Below are positions 1 to 10,415 of a stretch of 64,000 nt of DNA, piece after piece. How positions within the stretch are numbered: the stretch's first letter is position 1; each line of letters starts with the position of its first letter. Position numbers and translations under genes: made by a program. The notes beneath the pieces are model-generated. The model worked only from the letters and a program-made list of their open reading frames with translations. It was not told the origin of the DNA and made no database searches. Source of the DNA: Hygrophila difformis (Eukaryota > Streptophyta > Magnoliopsida > Lamiales > Acanthaceae); assembly GCA_030278955.1 (NCBI GenBank), contig JAOANR010000004.1, positions 496,001 through 560,000 on the forward strand, read 5' to 3'.

Positions 1-1749
1 TTCGAAAAAATCCTATTCGAGGCAGTTTACGCCTTTCTTAATTAAAAATTCGTCTTTTCTCCAAAAATTCTGAAATTTTTACAGTAATTCAAAAACACAC
101 ACACGAACAACTTTCATGTTTTAAGTTTTTGGAAATAAGGTTCCGAAGTGAGTCGAAATTCGAGTTCATTGCAAGGAATAATTTCTGTCTTAAAAACTGT
201 TTTCGTCACAGGTTCGTGCAACGCCGATAAAAAATTCATTTCAAAACCAATCGATGTGAAATTTTTACAGTAACTACAAAACACGTTAAGGAACAACTTT
301 CATGTTTTAAGAATTTGGAAATAATGGATTCTTGGTACTCAAAAATCGATTACAACTCACTGCATACTCGCGGCTTCCGAATAGGGTTTAAAACAGTTCT
401 AAAAATTCGACCGATTGACATATCAAATGAACACCAAAATACGTGAAATTTTACATGCATAATTTAGACTCAATTATCTACAACTTTTGTTTAGGAATGC
501 AAAGTTAAATCATTCGAAAAATGGGTGAAAAACATGCATCAAGTTGAATATAGAAATCTGTCATAGTTTTAAAACGTTCGGGTTGACACAGAAAGTTTAC
601 GGCGTGATTTGGGATAGCAAAACTTAATGTCAATGGCTGAAATTTGGACACAAGATAAATAAAGGTGTTAGGAACAACTTTTATGTTGAAAAGTTTTCGG
701 TTTAAATTCCCGAAGGTCGAGTTTTAGGCGAGTCTTTAAAATTGGACGAAAATAGGGTTTTTGAAAACCGATTTTTGTTACAAGCCTATATCTCGAGATT
801 TAAACATCAAACAACCACGAAAATTTGTGAGTAAGGTTTTAACTTACTTAGTTAGAGAATAGGGTTGCTGGATTGGGTTTCCGGACGTCCTAGGGTCACG
901 ACGAACGGCCAACATCTCCGATCGCTTTTTGTTCGTTTTCCGACGGGAAATCGTGGTAAGGAAAAATGGTTAGAATATGAGTTTCTGAGATCTATGGACG
1001 AATTGAAACTTTGTACAATAGCTTAACAAGAGTCTAGAGGGCAGGGGCTTGTCCCGGTCGTCCCGTCGTCGCCGGAATACTCGCCGGAAAGTGGTGTCGA
1101 AGGAGTTTTGAACTTGGAGAGAAAGTTGAGGGTGGAGTCTTGAATGTTTCTGAAAACCTAGGGTTTGGGACACCCTATTACCGTCCTATAGCCTTCCCCA
1201 AGGCTGGGATTCGGTTGCCATGGTTAGGGGTGTTGTTTTTGGCAAGAAAATCACCATGGAAGGAAAGTTTACACCTCCTGCACCTCTGGCGCGCTGGTGA
1301 CGCGCACATAGGCCTTTGTCCGCGCGGAGCACGCGTGGCCTGCCCTGGAGTCGCGACTCCACCGTCCGCGCGGTGGCCGCGCGGCGGCGCGCGGAGAGCG
1401 CGGGCCGGCCGGACCGGCCGGTTCGGCGGTCCGCGTGTTCCGTCGGGTCTTTCCTCGCTTTCCCCTATCGGTTTTCTACGTGTTAGCTCGATTCCCTGGG
1501 TCGTCTCCGGTTCGGAATCTTTTCCTTAAACTTGTTACGAGTCCGGCTTATCGCTCGCAACATTTCCGTGTCCTAATTAGCCTAGTCTAAATTGGTTCCA
1601 ACTCCTCCTATCGCCCTTGTGATTTATTTTGTGATTTATTTCGTGACTGAACTTAGAAATTAGTTCCAAGCTGCCTACGTACCCTATGAAGGGATCAAGT
1701 CATGACGTAGTTCAAAACAATTTGAATTTGTTTTTCCTCGGGTGTTACA
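1..1749 (-). mobile_element. Ty3/gypsy LTR fragment (chromovirus Del/Tekay-like), truncated by window edge
   Basis: Read on the minus strand, the segment begins at 1749 with TGTAACACCCGAG, a usual start for plant Ty3/gypsy LTRs. About 40-110 nt further in is a motif containing CATGACTTGATCCCTTCATA, which I recall from LTRs of Del/Tekay-type chromoviruses. A strongly GC-rich block lies at about 1290-1445. Related short stretches (for example the AACAACTTTCATGTTTTAAG word near 110 and 295) recur at the left end. No coding domain is seen, and the 129-codon ORF at 1140-1529 is only an effect of the GC-rich block. The other end lies outside the window, so a solo LTR cannot be told from a full element. 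The lineage name is from memory of the family. Confidence 0.6.
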
Positions 1750-2275
1750 ATAAATCTATCTATTAATATAACAAAATCTTGAAAAAATCTTCATAAGTAT
1801 TTTAAAAAGATATAATTGATTACAAATATATATATAAATTATTTGATTGTATAGATAATACATAATATTTAAAAAATGTTAATATTGTAATATTATTAAA
1901 TAAATTTAATTAGATTAAAAATTTATGTCTAAAAAATATATAGTCCTATATCAATATAAGGAATATAATAACCATATTTTAAATAAAAATATTTATTAAA
2001 AATATGGTTCTATATAATAAATTCTAAATACTTTTTGGTCTGTGCAGACTCTTTTGTCCTTATTAATTTTAATTCATCATTCATAAATCTTAAAGGTTTA
2101 ATCAGTCATTATACGTTTATTTTTACCTCAACGGTTCCTACTAAAATACGTAGGCAGACTGATAATTGCTTAGTAATGCTACGTCATCAAACACATCATC
2201 AATATCTATATTTAGAAGATAAATCTATCTATTAATATTACAAAATCTTGAAAAATCTTCATAAGTATTTTAAAA
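1750..2275. repeat. Partial tandem duplication, copy 1 and start of copy 2
   Basis: The sequence from 1750 (ATAAATCTATCTATTAATAT) recurs from 2219 with few changes for about 55 bp. The match is then cut by the MULE-like element at 2276 and resumes after it (3953-4152, matching about 1807-2006). Removing the insertion gives two adjacent copies of a unit of about 470 bp that match over their first 255 bp or so. Copy 2 diverges after 4152. The unit is AT-rich and non-coding. Confidence 0.65.
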
Positions 2276-3943
2276 GGGAATGGTTATGGTACTACCAATG
2301 TGAATGGTAGTACATCAAGACAAATCATCTCAACCATACAAAAATATCCAATGGCTATAAAATAAAAAGGGTAGAGTTGTCAAACAAAAATAATCATATC
2401 TTTAGTAATAAAATCATTCACAAAATCAATTTAGTGATTTCTATCCTTAAATAAAGATCATATAAAAAATTTACATAAGTTAGCTCTTTTTTGACACAAT
2501 TCATGGCATAGTAATAGAAAAATTATCTTTATTTATCTCTTTCATTCGTCAGTCTTTCATTCCTCATATTTTCTATTTGGCTATTTTGAATTTCTAAAAT
2601 ATGATAGGATATTTAAATTCCTTGCATCGAGTAGATAGATTTTCATATAAAGAACGTCCAAATCCGAGCTCATTTGAGAAAATTATAGCCATTTGAAGTT
2701 TGTCATATAAATTTTGTTGTATATACTACGTCGCTGAAATGCATATGCTATGTTGTTGAATTGTAAAATCTCCGTCGCTGAATTGTAAAGGCTACGTCGC
2801 TGAATTATATAACCACCGTCGCTGAAATGTAAAGGCTGTGTTTCTGAAAATTATATTGAACTTCAAATGGCTCTAACTTTCTCAAACGAACTCGGATTTT
2901 GACGTTCTTTATATGAAAATCTACCTACTCGATGCAAGGAATCTAAATTTCCTATCAAATTTTGGAATTACAAATAGATAAATATCAGATTTTCAAAAGA
3001 AAAGATATCTTATGTTCATTATTTTTAAAATATGATATTTACATGTTTAGACTTTCTAAAGTCTGATAGGATATTTAAATTCATTGCATTGAGTAGATAG
3101 ATTTTTATATAAAGAGCGTCCAAATCTGAGGTCATTTGAGAAAGTTATAGTCATTTGAAGTTTGTCGCATAAACTTTGTTATATAGGCTACGTCGCTAAA
3201 TTGTAAAGCCTCCATCGCTGAATTATAAAGCCTCCGTCGCTGAATTACATAGCCACCGTCGCTGAAATGTGAAGGTCGTGTTTCTGAAAATCGTAATAAA
3301 CTTCAAATGGCTCTAACTTTCTCAAACGAACTCGGATTTTGACATTCTTTATATGAAAATCTACCTACTCGATGCAAGGCCTATTAAATTTTTGAAATTA
3401 TAAATAAATAAATACCATATTTTCAAATGAAAGGGTATCTTATTCTGGTTATTTTAAAAATATGATATTTATCTGTTTAGGCTTTATAAAATCTGATAAG
3501 ATATTTAAATTCCTTGCGTTGAGTAGATAGATTTTCATATAAAGAACGTCCAAATCCAAGCTCATTTGAAAAAGTTATAGCCATTTGAAGTTTGTCACAA
3601 TAACTATGTTGTATAGGCTATGTCACTGAAATGCATATTCTGTGTCGCTGAATTGTAAAGCTCCCGTCGCTGAATTGCAAAGCCACTGTCGTTGAAATGT
3701 GAAGGCTACTATGAAATCTACGTACTTGATACAAGCAATCTAAATAACCTATCAAATTTTAGAATTGAGAGAGATGTACGAGCATTAGAATTGAGAAAAG
3801 TGAATAGAGATCATTTGAATCTTATTGAAATTACAATAGTACCCTTTGTATTAATCTTAGCCATTGATTTCAATATTTAATCAATGGTTTGGATGTACCA
3901 CAGTACATCAAGAGACATAGGTCTCTGCACCCTAATCAAAGCC
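2276..3943. mobile_element. MULE-like non-autonomous DNA transposon
   Basis: A 9-bp direct repeat, ATTTTAAAA, flanks the segment (2267-2275 and 3944-3952), and removing the segment restores the neighbouring tandem duplication. A 9-bp duplication is typical of Mutator-like elements. The ends start GGGAATGGTTATGGT and, on the opposite strand, GGCTTTGATTAGGGT. They match only partly, so the terminal inverted repeats are weak. No transposase ORF is seen. The interior is a series of alternating inverted units (separate entry). The small ORF at 3692-3880 lies in this repeat and is not credible as a gene. Confidence 0.6.
2619..3700. repeat. Alternating direct/inverted ~80-bp units with CGTCGCTGAA-rich spacers
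   Basis: A unit of about 80 bp beginning CCTTGCATCGAGTAGATAGA occurs in forward orientation near 2619-2700, 3085-3165 and 3512-3595. It occurs as its reverse complement near 2862-2942 and 3299-3380, giving the order F-I-F-I-F. Each F-I spacer (about 140-160 bp) holds three to six imperfect copies of a ~19-bp word with the core CGTCGCTGAA. Each F-I pair could fold as an ~80-bp stem with a repeat-filled loop. Confidence 0.75.
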
Positions 3944-3952
3944 ATTTTAAAA

Positions 3953-4152
3953 AGATATAATTGATTACAACTATTATATAAATTATTTGATTGTATAGAT
4001 AATACATAATATTTAAAAAATCTTAATATTGTAATACTATTGAATAAATTTAATTAGGTTAAAAATTTATGTCTAAAAATATATAATCCTACCTCAAAAT
4101 AAGGAATATAATAACCATATTTTAAATAAAAATATTTTATTAAAAATATGGT
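3953..4152. repeat. Continuation of tandem duplication copy 2
   Basis: This stretch is about 90 percent alike by eye to 1807-2006, up to the shared TTAAAAATATGGT word. It is the right half of the duplicated unit whose left half precedes the MULE-like insertion. Confidence 0.65.
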
Positions 4153-5651
4153 GTAAACATTAAATTGATCCTAAAAAATATTGATTAATATAAAATGACT
4201 AATCACCTAAAATTTTTTATACCATTCTAACAAATTCTACATAATTTTTTGTTCTATTTAAAGCAGAAAAGAAAGAAAAGCAAAAAAAAAAAAAGAAGAT
4301 TAAAACACATCATAATTTAATTATTGTACATAATATCATTAATCCAGTAATCTTTATCTATTTCAACATAAATGGAAAATGTATATTTATCCAGTAATCC
4401 CTATCTATTTCAATATAAAATAAAAATGTATATGAAATTCGGAGTATTGTAAAAGAATATTAGAAGTATTTTACTGTAAACAATATGTAAAGATTTGTGG
4501 TAATAATAAATAGTTTGGGTTGTAGCAATATTTATATCCAAAAAAACTCTAATATTAAGTGATCATGTTGTATGTCCAAACATGGTACAAAACATGTGAA
4601 TTCAATCAAACATCATTTACCATTTTCTTTTTCACAAAGAATAGACTAAAGAAAACAGTCAAACATAAATATATAGTACTAACTAATTATTATTTGACCT
4701 ATTCTCAAAATATAACCCTAAACTTAAAAAGTTGGATCATTTGTACCCTTATTTTTTTTTACAAAAATACACCTAAATTTTTTTATTTAGTTTTAAAATT
4801 CTACTCTTCTGCCTTTTAAAATATTAAATTCAACCTCATCAATTCTAAAAATATCTCATTTTGGTCCTAAAAATTTGAAAATAACCTCATTCCACCCATC
4901 CACATTTGAAAAATTTCGCATTAGCACAAAAATTTTTTAAATAAATATTTAGTAATTAGTTTTTCTTTTAACTTAAATATAAAAAATATAATTAACTAAT
5001 AAAATTAGATTATACTTTTAATAAAATAAAATAACATTTAATGAATGATAAATTAATTAATATCTTTATTTTAGAAAGTAATTTAATTATTAATTATATT
5101 TAGATTCTTATTTTACATTATTTGAAAAGTTTTATTTCAATTTCATTATTTATCAGATTTTTTTATTTTTCTAATTTTATTTCATTAGAATTTCTCAAAC
5201 AATAAATATCATTATCCAGATAAAAAAAGGTTTATAATTATAAAAATGTGCTAAAAACATACCCCTAAAAATTTAGTATCGGAGTATAAATTTAATTTTA
5301 GGGCTTATAATAATAATGAACTAAAAATAATAAAAATTTAATTAAATTAAACGAAAATATTAACTACCAAACTTTTTTCGTAATCAATAAGGAAAAGAAA
5401 AAATTGGATAAAATGTTATGGACTAAATACTATTTTAAAAATTAACAGATAGTCAAAGCGTAATTATAATTAAAATTTATTTTATAAAATTAAAGATAAG
5501 TCCATAAAAACTAATCACAATAAAAATTTAAAATACATTACTTAACAAAACATAAGTTTTAAATGATAAAAAGATAATAAAAAAGTATAAATAATTAAAA
5601 ACTTTAGGGATAATAGTCAAAATGTACATCATATTAGGGAGTAAAATAATA
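4153..5651. other. AT-rich intergenic DNA
   Basis: About 1.5 kb of very AT-rich sequence. I see no coding domain, RNA gene or recognisable repeat family. The ORF of 86 codons at 4559-4819 has low-complexity composition and no recognisable motif. Confidence 0.6.
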
Positions 5652-5749
5652 CTCCCCCGTCCCATTTCAAATGTCTCATTTCTATTTTGGTCTCTCCCAC
5701 TACAATTGTCACATGTATTTATTTAGAAAATTTTTACTCATTCAAACAA
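5652..5749. mobile_element. Left half of a Stowaway-type MITE
   Basis: After a TA target dinucleotide the sequence reads CTCCCCCGTCCCATTTCAAA, close to the Stowaway terminal consensus CTCCCTCCGTCCC. The MITE is interrupted after TTCAAACAA by the MULE starting at 5750 and continues from about 10114. Confidence 0.65.
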
Positions 5750-6479
5750 GGGCTTTTTATTAATAAAGGCCAACACTTCAAAAATATGTAAGAATAAGGC
5801 CAGCATACCAAATACATGTTGTATTAAGGCCAATATACTATGTAAAATCAGGACCTGTGCATTAAAAATAAATGAATAATCATAATCCTTTGTAAAAATA
5901 CCAATATACCCTTACTTTTGTACTGTTTTCTGACACCTATTTACTTTTGTACTTTGTAAAATAAATGAATAATCATAATCCTTTGTAAAAATACCAAAAT
6001 ACCAATATTAGTTCTCTATTCATTGATTAATACGAATAAGGTAGTATTCTTATTACACGACCGGGTGTAGCGTGGCCGGAGAAGAAAACAGCGCACACCA
6101 TCTCAGGGTGAAAAAGCAGGACGATGTGTCACACAATTGTGTCATTCCAGAAGCTGAAGACCGATGTTGATGTTGATGCATATGGGTGTTTTTGCGTAGG
6201 AATATTGGTGTCGCAATCTTTTGTTTGGTGGTGTTATACTATGAGAATATTGGTGTTAATGCATCGCTATATATTTTTGGCATGGTTTTATCTTGTGAAA
6301 CTGTTCTGTATCGAGCGGTTTCAATGTATGATACAATATGAATATAAAAAATTGGAATATTTCATATGTCACTTTTACAATTAATACCAGTGTCTACACA
6401 AATATATTTTAAAGTAACACGAAATTCACTTCGATAGAACACTTTCCGCATACCATCTATACAACATAAGGTTTTTGTG

Positions 6480-7440
6480 CACATATCCTGGAGGTGAGTA
6501 TTAGTGTATGACAAGTCAAAGAAATTGGGAGGTGAGAAAGTGACAAATATTTATTGTTGGATCACATTAATTTGCAAATTTTGATATGTTGTGCCCCCTA
6601 TTGCCATTTTGTTTGATAAACTCGTTTAATTAATGAGAGTATCACTTGTCATGAAGGAGAACACCACACACCGGGTAAACAGAGACCTATTTATACGTAC
6701 AACAAACACTAATATCCTGCAATTTTCATACTATTCTCTATGTTCAGTATGTCCAGATGTTTTAAGTAGCTTAATGTTACGAATGGATGATTTCAAGTTT
6801 CTTTTTGCAATTCCAACAATAATAATAGGAATGTCACACCGCATCTGACATATAGGGTAACATGTGATGTATATGATACTCCATTCTTGTATTCCAACCA
6901 CATTGTGCATGTCCTATTCAAATTGAACACTATTTTCTATTACTATGTATTTAACAGTGTGAATATCTAGACACTTGAGGTTATGTGTTATTCAATTTTA
7001 TTTACATTATGTATTTTTTACTTAATCTCATTGAATTGCCACACAATTGGTAGGTGGGTATGAGTATATGATAAGTCAAAGACATTGGTATGTGAGAATG
7101 TGACAAATATTTATTAATATTGATTGTAGATGTGATTGTTGGGACACATCACTTTTCATTTTCCAAAATGTTGTGGCCCCCATAGCTCTTTTGTAGGATA
7201 AACTCTATGAATCAATGCCAGTACCACTTCTCATAAGGAGAACATCATACTATGTGTGACTGTAATACCTTTTGTATGACAAACCAATACTGTTAGCTTT
7301 CAACGTGCATATTATTCTCTATGTTCAGTATGTTTAGGGTTTTTAAGTACTTTATTTTCGAATTATTGGTTCCGGTATCTTTTTGCAATCTCAACCACAA
7401 TAGTATGAACATCACATCGCATTTGATGTATAGGGTATTC
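6480..7440. repeat. Two diverged tandem copies (~560 bp) inside the MULE
   Basis: A block starting GGTGAGTATTAGTGTATGAC near 6491 is repeated in diverged form from about 7052 (GGTGGGTATGAGTATATGAT). Matching stretches run on through GACAAATATTTATT, AAGGAGAACA and ATGTATAGGGTA-like words. A weaker third piece lies near 7550-7690. Confidence 0.6.
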
Positions 7441-8204
7441 CATTTTGCATTCAAACCATATTAAACTCCTCAGTTTCACTTAATAACTTCTCCAAACAGT
7501 TTCACTAGAGTACCTGAAGTCTACCAGTGTCTTTCACTATTCATACCGATATATACGTTCAAGATGTCAAGGGTATTGTAGTAGCTTATTTTCACGAATT
7601 TCCGTTATTGGTTTCCTTTGAACCAATCCAAACCATTGTAGGAACAACATTCCCAACCACATGCTATTCGATTTATGCATACTACTACACTTGGAGTGAA
7701 ATGTAGTTCAACACCTTACACTTGAGGTAATTTTCTTGAATTGTGTTTGAAGATTATCTACATCACTTCGTTCAACATAGTGAGTTGTGTTTCAAGGTTA
7801 TCCACATCATTTAATTTTGTACTAAACTACTTTATAATGAATTAATAAATAATGTTTAAAGGAAAACTAATTAATAATGTTTATTGTATGATTCCATCGA
7901 AAACCATTAATTCGTACCTATTGATCAGATACCACTGCAGAACAAAATTTTCATTCATCATAAAAATAAATACCAACGATCATTTCTGTAAAGGCGAATA
8001 CGACGATTCTACAGAGAATACCATTCATCACAAAGTACAATACCAACCATCGGGACAACAGCACAACTAAGAATCATTCATCGCAATGCACAATACAAAC
8101 AATCCAACAAAACACCATTCACCCAAATATACCACCAACAAAACAGTATCATCACTTCGTCAATCAATAAAACAATATCACTTCGTCAACTAAATCTTCT
8201 GCTC

Positions 8205-8700
8205 CTCGTTGTGTCGCCGCATCGAGTCGACAACGAATTTGTACGCCGCTAGGCCCCAGGCGTACTCCCTAAGTCTCTTTAACTGGTCCACGTGGTGAAC
8301 CGAAAGGGGAGGGTGTAAGTCGTCACCAAGAAGAGGACATAGAGGACACAGCTGAATACCGCCAATACATATGCCCTTGCGAAATCAAGACCGTTGTTCG
8401 TACCAGCCAAGCTACTCATCAGCTCTAGTATTTCCAGCCTTTTTAGTGTCCCGCTATTCTTGAAATATTTTTGCCTGAATGGAGATTTTGGCAGACATCT
8501 CGTGTGCACGTGCATACCCATGTAATGTAGCCACATCACCACAGAATATTCCCACGCCTCAAACTATACCATAAATCCTTCTCCAAAAACAAAAACGCCC
8601 AAGTCTGCATTGAAGCACTCCACCAACGATTGCAGCCTCGTCTTGTTGTTGTAGATTTGATCAACCTTCGCAAAATGGTAGATGACGTGGATTTGATTGC
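8205..8700 (-). pseudogene. Broken coding remnant carried by the MULE, unidentified
   Basis: On the minus strand a patchwork of open frames gives protein-like sequence: about 8700-8560 with a word like VDQIYNNKTRLQSLVECF, then 8542-8279 (87 codons open) containing LEILELMSSLAGTNNGLDFA and a hydrophobic stretch. After a frame change, from 8280 down to about 8210, it contains a REYAWGLAAYKFVVDSM-like word. At least one stop and one frameshift break it. YAWG words of this kind occur in plant proteins linked to MULEs (DUF1985/Ulp1-type or plant mobile domain), but the match is from memory and weak. It could equally be a captured host gene fragment. Confidence 0.35.
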
Positions 8701-9311
8701 CTTCCACTATTCATCCGTTATACTCTCCTTAATGTTATTTATAGCTTCCTATAGCCATTGAGGCTACACCGTGACACGATGGTAGCTTGTCCGCTCTGCT
8801 TTTCACAGTCATTCTTCGTCTTTGTCTTCCATTCCGGCTTATGTTTAGGGGCCATTTCTGGATACTTGCCAACACATTTCATTTATACCAGTGTCATGCA
8901 CAAATCATACAGGTGTAACCAGTTAACAAATTCTTATCTTAAAAATATTCCCTAATCATCGACTTTAAATTCACATACATGCCCAACACCAGAAACATTA
9001 TAGATTAAAAAATTTTTGTAAAACCATGGAGCATTGCACCACACAATAAAACATGGCACCAAAACATATCATCTTGACTAGTTACTATGCACCACGCATA
9101 CTGTCGTATTCACAAAGCATACTGGGATTGTTCAACAAGCATTCCATACAGCTAGTGTGCAGAACATCCATCTTTTGCAACAACATTAAACGGCTATTCA
9201 GCCGACCAAACAGGCAACACCCTAAACCTAATGCACATCACCGGTATATTTTCAAATTGGCACTGGTATCAAATCAGAGAAAAATTAAAAAAATCCCAAA
9301 ATCAATTGCAC

Positions 9312-9403
9312 CTAACAAGAAATAATTTCAACCAATAACCAATCAAAACCCCTAAAATCGATTTCATCGAACAAGAAATAATTTCAACCAATAACCAATC
9401 TTT
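9312..9403. repeat. Short tandem duplication in the MULE right arm
   Basis: The word ACAAGAAATAATTTCAACCA and its following 10 nt occur twice, at about 9314 and 9371, with period about 57 bp. Nearby (9600-9740) the words CGAACTGCAACA and GCGAAAATGGAGAAGG each occur twice. Confidence 0.6.
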
Positions 9404-10122
9404 CCAATCTCACTTCAGATCACATCAAATAGCACACATCAAACATTAAACAGGGGCTGCTGGAACTAGCCCTAAATCAAGAAAAAAAAAATCGCAAACC
9501 CTAAGCCCTAAATCGTTCACTTTCATCAACATCAATCAAATAAACAAATCAAAATAACTAAAATCCTAATTCCATACAACCCACTGACATACCTTTCTCT
9601 TTGGTTTCTCTGTCTTCGAACTGCAACAAGCGGGGGTGTCCTCGAACTGCAACAGTGGCGAAAATGGAGAAGGTAGCAGCTCTAGGGAGTCCGTCTGTTT
9701 CCTCGCTCTCGCTTGCTCACTGTAGCGAAAATGGAGAAGGGAGCCAGGTCCTTCGATTTTAGAGAGAAGAAATGGAGGTTTTCCACCAGTTGAGAATAGA
9801 GAAGTGGGAATAGAGAGGGGTGAAATTGGGGAGTGGTAGATGGTGGAATGGAGGAGAGGTGGGCATTAATTGCCTTGCAGCAGTTGCAGGCCTCGATTTC
9901 CGGGATGACATGACCAAAAGTGGAATGTCCCATTATACCCTCAATTCCATTACATGAGTAATTTAACTTTTAGGGGCTTCATCGTCATTTCGCTTATTCT
10001 ATTTTCAGAAGTAAATCTAAATACATTGGGTGGCCTTTCAAATGAAGTACTTTGGTATACTGGTCTTGTATTGGGAGTATTTTGAATATGAGGCCTTTCT
10101 TTTACATTTTCTGTTCAAACAA

Positions 10123-10185
10123 ACATCACATCAATTATTTATTGCACTTTACTACAATAGCCCATTCTACATAAATTCCGGACAA
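10123..10185. mobile_element. Right remnant of the Stowaway-type MITE
   Basis: Sequence following the second TTCAAACAA (ACATCACATCAATTATTTAT and the ACTACAATAGCCC word) reads as the continuation of the MITE that begins at 5652. Its far terminal repeat is not seen; the copy decays or is cut at about 10180. Confidence 0.45.
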
Positions 10186-10385
10186 CCTTAATAATGCAAA
10201 CCCTATATATTTAGTTTTCTAACAGTAAAAAATAATTTATTTTATATTATATCCACCTGATGTAGATTTTCCTTCTAAAATTTTGTTGCATGCATTCAAA
10301 AACTATTTAAGCAAAAGATTTTGAATCTTATGTAATTTAAGAAAAAAAACTATATTCACATTTTATATCGTCATATTAGTTCAAC

Positions 10386-10415
10386 GTCCGTGCGCAGCGG
10401 GCGAAAAAATCTAGT
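10386..10415 (+). mobile_element. Possible Helitron 3' terminus
   Basis: A GC-rich short imperfect palindrome (CCGTGCGCAGCGGGC, 10388-10402) is followed about 8 nt later by CTAGT at 10411-10415. Plant Helitrons end in a short hairpin and then CTRR/CTAGT. The left end was not found, so the extent is unknown. Confidence 0.35.

Larger units (their letters stand above)
5750..10113. mobile_element. Mutator-like element (MULE), about 4.4 kb
   Basis: The segment is bounded by the 9-bp repeat TTCAAACAA at 5741-5749 and 10114-10122. The first and last ~100 bp are imperfect inverted repeats. The left end contains AAGGCCAGCATACCAAAT, matched on the opposite strand at the right end by AAGACCAGTATACCAAAG, with other AAAGGCC words at like spacing. 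Removing it rejoins the two halves of a Stowaway-type MITE. No intact MURA transposase ORF is present, so the copy is non-autonomous. It contains an internal tandem duplication (6480-7440) and broken coding remnants on the minus strand (8205-8700). Orientation cannot be set. Confidence 0.8.

Noticed and set aside
1140..1529. 129-codon ORF in a GC-rich block
   Set aside because: Its composition follows the GC-rich LTR segment, and it has no domain or start context. I read it as part of a Ty3/gypsy LTR.
9682..9933. 83-codon minus-strand ORF in the right arm of the 4.4-kb MULE
   Set aside because: Low-complexity Ser/Pro/His product without a domain. It overlaps short duplicated words near the MULE end.
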